A stretch of 10,649 nt of DNA, from the NCBI GenBank assembly GCA_021785155.1, contig JAJYGE010000525.1, positions 1 to 10,649 of the forward strand, in the 5' to 3' direction. This stretch comes from Planctomycetota bacterium (GTDB lineage: Bacteria; Planctomycetota; Phycisphaerae; WQYP01). A model generated the notes under the pieces. That model saw nothing but the letters and a program-made list of their open reading frames with translations. It made no database searches and was not told the DNA's origin. Made by a program: the position numbers and the translations under genes. This document shows positions 7,850 through 10,649 of the stretch, piece by piece. Each line of letters starts with the position of its first letter. The first letter of the stretch is position 1.

Positions 7850-7930
7850 TACGTGCCTATAGAAGCCTATCCGCAACGCATTTTTGTGCGGCGCGATCAC
7901 CAATTGGATCAGCGAAAAACCCGTACCATA
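7850..7930 (-). repeat. Diverged leader-like repeat, no start codon retained
   Basis: Positions about 7886-7930 align with 10420-10464: both contain GTGCGG, a GATCAC core, ATTGGATCA, and then AAAAACCCGTACCATAA. Toward lower coordinates the likeness fades (a CTACGTGC against ATACGTGC is the last clear match). The ATG and Shine-Dalgarno of the intact leaders are not kept. It reads as a decayed copy of the leader found at 9099-9198 and 10352-10451. Confidence 0.6.
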
Positions 7931-7979
7931 AAAGCGCCGGCAAATCAACAATTCCCTTTTCCTCACGCCGTAGGCCGAC

Positions 7980-7999
7980 GGCTCCGAGCAATCGGAGCC
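7980..7999. repeat. Perfect 8-bp hairpin with GCAA loop
   Basis: The arms GGCTCCGA (7980-7987) and TCGGAGCC (7992-7999) pair perfectly around GCAA, a GNRA-type tetraloop on the plus strand. It lies between the diverged leader and the trailer of the next gene. A related but imperfect CGGCTCTGAAACAATTGG occurs at 9257-9274 in the equivalent place of the next unit. Confidence 0.45.
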
Positions 8000-8058
8000 A
8001 GAACGCCGATTGGCGGCACTGTTTTCATCTATATTCGCCCGCAACCTTGCGGAACTAC

Positions 8059-8183
8059 ACCATCCGTCCATTACGGCAGCGGGCGTGCTCGCCCGCCGCC
8101 GCTTTGCTCGTAACTCTCACAAGCTCCGCTTGCTCCAAACTCCTTGCCGCTGTGTTCGTTCCATCTCGCTATTCGCATGGCCC
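8059..8183 (-). repeat. Trailer repeat copy C with perfect GC hairpin
   Basis: The core arms GCGGGCG (8079-8085) and CGCCCGC (8090-8096) pair perfectly around a 4-nt loop. The TTCCATCTCGCTATTCGCAT segment at 8159-8178 and the following GGCCC match the end of copy A with few changes. It lies 50-174 nt downstream of the peptidase-like gene that ends at 8233. Confidence 0.65.
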
Positions 8184-8232
8184 AATTAGATGGGCGGAAC
8201 GTCGCCGGCGCTCGCTTGTGGTGCGCGGGGCC

Positions 8233-9129
8233 TTACAGCGATTCGGCCCGCCGCAAGTATTTGCGCCGTCGCACCAGCGCCAAGCCTCCCAGGCCAACCA
8301 ATCCTGCCATCGCCATATTTACAGAGGAAGGTAACGGTGTGATCGGACTTTCAGCAAGCGCACCGGTCAACAAAAACCCATTATAATCGCCTCCTTCAAC
8401 GCTCATTGGCGGACCAGGGTACATAGTCAGAGCAGTGATAACATTTGGATTTGCGGGATCTATGACCTGTAGCGTCAGAGTATCCCCGATGTCAAAAACG
8501 CCGTTGTTATTCACATCGTTCCAGACAATTCCTTGGAGCGTCACGACATGCCCGCCCTTGCTGGTCAGTAGAGACTGATCGAGCCCCAGCTCGATATCTT
8601 CACCGCTCTTGAGTTGATCGATTAGAAAATTGAGTGTGGGATAGGCATTTTGATCCCAAGACGGGCGGGCGGTGGTAGAATCACCATCCATGCCGGCAAA
8701 GGAAGTCGTATCGGGCGCGTAGGTCTCAATGTAATCCAGCTTTCCGTTAACCCAGTTATCCTCCGACGTGCCACTATTCGGATCGGTGTTCATAAACGTG
8801 GAACTTGCAAGCAACTGGGCGGCCTTCAGCCAACTTCCTTGCCCACCTTCCAACACCGGGTTACCGGATGCGTCCTTTCCGTAAATATTCGGGTACTCAT
8901 TTTGGAGATATTGAAAGGAATTCATGGTGGCGGTTGGGGCACAGAAATTATTTGCGCCGCCGGAACCGTTCGAACCAACGCTCGATTGATTTAAGTTGCC
9001 AAATTCCCCTTCAGGTTCAGTATAGAATACGACCTCGGCCCGGATGGAAATCCCAGTGAAGAGAAGTACGAGTAATACCATGCCGGTTCCTGCCGCAGCA
9101 CCACCACGATAAGATTTAGTCCTGCACAT
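8233..9129 (-). CDS. Exported papain-like (C39-like) cysteine peptidase candidate with C-terminal sorting tail
   Basis: From the ATG at 9129 the protein has 298 residues; GGGAG eight nucleotides upstream supports this over a GTG at 9159. The N-terminus is basic (R3, K5, R8) with a hydrophobic core at about 17-31. Cys63 lies in NFCAPTATMNSFQYLQ, His194 in KGGHVVTLQG, and Asp224 in QVIDP. This Cys...GGH...DP order and spacing match papain-fold C39-type peptidases, so Cys63 and His194 are the likely catalytic pair. Residues 205-216 (DVNNNGVFDIGD) look like a calcium-binding loop next to the catalytic His. The C-terminus TPLPSS (264-269), hydrophobic segment, RRRK is a variant PEP-CTERM-type tail without the exact PEP. 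The first ten codons lie in the 100-bp repeat shared with the gene to the right. Activity is inferred only from motifs. Confidence 0.8.
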   Translation of the reverse strand: MCRTKSYRGGAAAGTGMVLLVLLFTGISIRAEVVFYTEPEGEFGNLNQSSVGSNGSGGANNFCAPTATMNSFQYLQNEYPNIYGKDASGNPVLEGGQGSWLKAAQLLASSTFMNTDPNSGTSEDNWVNGKLDYIETYAPDTTSFAGMDGDSTTARPSWDQNAYPTLNFLIDQLKSGEDIELGLDQSLLTSKGGHVVTLQGIVWNDVNNNGVFDIGDTLTLQVIDPANPNVITALTMYPGPPMSVEGGDYNGFLLTGALAESPITPLPSSVNMAMAGLVGLGGLALVRRRKYLRRAESL

Positions 9130-9198
9130 ACGTGCTACTCCCATAAAAGAATTCGTCACGCTTTCCGTGCGGTGTGATCACACATTGGATCATCAAAA
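9099..9198 (-). repeat. 100-bp leader repeat, copy 1 (includes start of the peptidase-like gene)
   Basis: These 100 bases are identical to 10352-10451, and after one mismatch the next four also match. Read on the minus strand the unit contains a TGTGATCACA palindrome (9173-9182), the GGGAG ribosome-binding site (9138-9142), the ATG (9127-9129) and ten codons encoding MCRTKSYRGG. Both copies diverge sharply at the same place inside the gene, so the unit is a ready leader fused to two different reading frames. Confidence 0.95.
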
Positions 9199-9497
9199 GC
9201 CCGCGTCACGGGGCGCTTACGGATTCACAGTTTTCTTTCTTCGCGCCGCGAAGCAGCGGCTCTGAAACAATTGGAATGGAACCGCAAAGCCGTTCGCGGG
9301 ACACGTATTACATTCCTACCGCATCCATGCGGCATCTGCCAATCCGTTGATGGCAGCGGCGGGCGTGTCCGTCCGCCGCTGCCGTCCCGAAATGCCGGGA
9401 CTCCATCTCCGCGACTCCCCTTGCGCCCATCTGATCCGCTCCAGCTTGCTCCATCCCGTCATTGGCATTGCCCATGCCACATCTGATATATCAGCTC
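9130..9497. other. Intergenic region between second and third sorted proteins
   Basis: The left part is the non-coding portion of leader copy 1 (to 9198) and the right part is trailer copy D (about 9308-9475). The stretch between them (9199-9307) shows a GC-rich patch (9238-9260) and nothing gene-like. Confidence 0.55.
9308..9475 (-). repeat. Trailer repeat copy D with 14-bp GC hairpin
   Basis: The arms GGCAGCGGCGGGCG (9352-9365) and CGTCCGCCGCTGCC (9370-9383) pair at 13 of 14 positions plus one G/T, around TGTC. This is the longest stem of the four copies. The flanks match copy A at 6421-6565 closely. It starts 23 nt after the stop of the gene ending at 9498. Confidence 0.8.
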
Positions 9498-10382
9498 TTA
9501 GCCCACAGCATTTCTACGGCGGCGGAGCAGTAACAGGCCCGTTCCGGCCAGGGCCAGCGAAACAAGTGAAGCCGGTTCGGGGACGGCTGTCCCGACGAGA
9601 ATAACGTTCGCCGGGTTCACGCTTGAATTATTTTCCGTAAACGTCAGGCTTGTCAGACTGTTGCCCAGATCGGTGATCGGAGCATCAAGTGGGACTAGGC
9701 CCAAGTCGCTGGTCAGCGTTCCGATGCCACTAACGTCACCAGCGCTTGTCGTGCCGCCGCTGGACGTGGCTCCAAGGGCGGATTCGAGTGATGAATAGGA
9801 AGCCGAGCCGCTATTGGCGTAAGTGAAGGCCTGTAGGGCGTCAACTCCGTTCAAATCTGATCCGGTGCCGCTGGTGAAGGTGATCCCCGTGTTCGAGATG
9901 CTATACGCAGTCGTGAACGGGTCGCTGCCTGGCTTGCTGGTCGGGTAGTCGCTCGGATTACCCAGGCCGGAAGAGGTAAATGATGGGTCATTTACGGACA
10001 GGCCTGAATAGGGATCGGCCAAACCGGAAATGTCAATCGCACCTGCCCCTCCACGACTACCAGCCGACGCTTCCGCGAAGGCGTACGCAGCGTTCCCGCT
10101 CCCATCGTTGGAAAAGGCATATGCGAACGAATAGGTGTTCACGCCAACGGACAAGCCCCAGAAATAGGCCCACCCAACCGGTGAATCAGCAGCTGCTGCC
10201 GAATAGCTCCAAGTCGGCGCGGAAACCCAAAGGCACGCCGCAGCGTTCGCCCCAGAGGCACCCAGCGCCATCGCCGCCGCTGTTGCCGCCGCCAAGGCGA
10301 ACTTCTGTCCCATGAGTGCGTACATCCTGGTGGAACTCCGCACAGACACCACACCACCACGATAAGATTTAGTCCTGCACAT
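9498..10382 (-). CDS. PEP-CTERM sorting-tail exported protein, Ser/Gly/Ala-rich
   Basis: From the ATG at 10382 the protein has 294 residues and shares MCRTKSYRGG and the GGGAG site with the peptidase-like gene. A second candidate start at 10325 gives 275 residues with a more standard signal peptide (MYALMGQKFALAAA... ending near GANAA, and a GGAG ten nucleotides upstream). With the first start the n-region is unusually long, about 25 residues. The body is rich in Ser, Gly, Ala, Thr and Asp with aromatic-Ala repeats near residues 60-80; I recognise no domain. The C-terminus is VPEPA (PEP at 268-270 counted from the first start), LALAGTGLLLL, RRRR, a standard PEP-CTERM tail nearly identical in its core to that of the gene ending at 6590. 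It is the last gene in the window on the minus strand. Confidence 0.85.
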   Translation of the reverse strand: MCRTKSYRGGVVSVRSSTRMYALMGQKFALAAATAAAMALGASGANAAACLWVSAPTWSYSAAAADSPVGWAYFWGLSVGVNTYSFAYAFSNDGSGNAAYAFAEASAGSRGGAGAIDISGLADPYSGLSVNDPSFTSSGLGNPSDYPTSKPGSDPFTTAYSISNTGITFTSGTGSDLNGVDALQAFTYANSGSASYSSLESALGATSSGGTTSAGDVSGIGTLTSDLGLVPLDAPITDLGNSLTSLTFTENNSSVNPANVILVGTAVPEPASLVSLALAGTGLLLLRRRRNAVG

Positions 10383-10451
10383 ACGTGCTACTCCCATAAA
10401 AGAATTCGTCACGCTTTCCGTGCGGTGTGATCACACATTGGATCATCAAAA
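10352..10451 (-). repeat. 100-bp leader repeat, copy 2 (includes start of the third sorted protein)
   Basis: This copy is identical to 9099-9198. The palindrome TGTGATCACA is at 10426-10435, the GGGAG site at 10391-10395 and the ATG at 10380-10382. Beyond 10451 it continues AACCCGTACCATAA, which the diverged copy near 7916-7930 also has, so this copy and the diverged one share a longer ancestral unit than the perfect pair. Confidence 0.95.
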
Positions 10452-10533
10452 ACCCGTACCATAAGGCATGGGCGAATTCACTATTTCTCATCCGTGCTCT
10501 TCTAATCACCAGTTCACAAATCTACTGTTCTAT

Positions 10534-10554
10534 GTTTTCGCGCAACGCGAAAAC
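10534..10554. repeat. Perfect 9-bp hairpin upstream of the array
   Basis: The arms GTTTTCGCG (10534-10542) and CGCGAAAAC (10546-10554) pair perfectly around CAA. On the plus strand it is followed by TTGACC, with no T-run. It lies about 150 nt upstream of the third sorted gene. It might mark the end of an upstream unit or a regulatory site; I cannot tell which. Confidence 0.5.
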
Positions 10555-10599
10555 TTGACCCCATCCTTGCGGCCAGTCGAACAACTATTCACTTTTTCA

Positions 10600-10620
10600 A
10601 CGAACGTTCGTAAATTTACG
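10600..10620. repeat. Two overlapping 12-bp palindromes
   Basis: ACGAACGTTCGT (10600-10611) and CGTAAATTTACG (10609-10620) are each perfectly self-complementary and overlap by three bases. The preceding CTTTTTCAACGAAC (10592-10605) also occurs at 7681-7694, so this may belong to another dispersed repeat. An operator role is possible but unproven. Confidence 0.4.
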
Positions 10621-10649
10621 CCTTGAAAAACCCGTAGGCCATCTTGCCT

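Larger units (their letters stand above)
7427..8232. other. 806-bp intergenic region with remains of a lost array unit
   Basis: No gene is convincing here. In order it holds the leader side of the gene starting at 7426, a trailer-like repeat (about 7551-7656), an AT-rich stretch with no coding signal, a diverged leader-like copy (about 7850-7930), a hairpin at 7980-7999, and the trailer of the next gene (about 8059-8183). The 140-codon minus-strand frame at 7649-8071 crosses both repeat types and has no signal peptide or sorting tail. Confidence 0.6.

Noticed and set aside
7649..8071. 140-codon minus-strand open frame
   Set aside because: It runs through the decayed leader, a hairpin and repeat sequence, with no signal peptide, domain or Shine-Dalgarno; more likely chance.
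9173..9182. CRP-type binding site reading of TGTGATCACA
   Set aside because: A CRP site has a 6-bp spacer between TGTGA and TCACA; here the halves abut, so only a generic palindrome is claimed.
6421..9475. CRISPR array or integron attC sites
   Set aside because: Repeat spacing is that of whole genes, no regular short spacers exist, and no integrase, cas gene or attC core (R-box/L-box) was recognised.

Overview
The window looks like a chromosomal stretch from a Gram-negative, mid-GC bacterium with a planctomycete flavour, possibly Phycisphaerae. This rests on several PEP-CTERM-type surface proteins, a lipoprotein with a lipobox, a trigger factor with a long polar tail, and wide intergenic spaces full of repeats. 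The taxon is inferred from gene style, not from a marker gene. No rRNA, tRNA, CRISPR array, transposase or integrase was recognised.

Positions 1-2880 (minus strand) form a probable two-gene unit. Trigger factor (tig, 1447-2880) is followed after 57 nt by a methyltransferase/glycosyltransferase-2 fusion gene (start 1390) that runs off the left edge. Positions 2881-3379 are a divergent intergenic region with a 10-bp hairpin and an almost perfect 50-bp palindrome. Positions 3380-4915 (plus strand) hold two tandem paralogues of an unrecognised envelope family, the first with an N-terminal membrane anchor and the second a lipoprotein. A second, diverged copy of the palindrome follows at 5042-5089.

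Positions 5222-6163 (minus strand) encode a secreted GH10 xylanase. Positions 6421-10451 are a modular array, all on the minus strand, of three exported proteins with C-terminal sorting tails (6590-7426, 8233-9129, 9498-10382). The second looks like a papain-fold (C39-like) cysteine peptidase. The second and third genes share an identical 100-bp leader that carries the ribosome-binding site, the start codon and the first ten codons. The first and third share their C-terminal sorting segment. Each gene is followed by a related trailer with a GC-rich hairpin. A fourth trailer (about 7551-7656) and a diverged leader (about 7850-7930) sit between genes one and two with no gene between them, which suggests a lost array member.

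The theme from 3380 rightward is the cell envelope and exterior: small anchored proteins, a polysaccharide hydrolase and sorted surface proteins. No exosortase gene is present here, so sorting would need one elsewhere in the genome. The most unusual content is the leader/CDS/trailer organisation of the array, the paired 50-bp palindromes, and the tandem family with a conserved cysteine pair.
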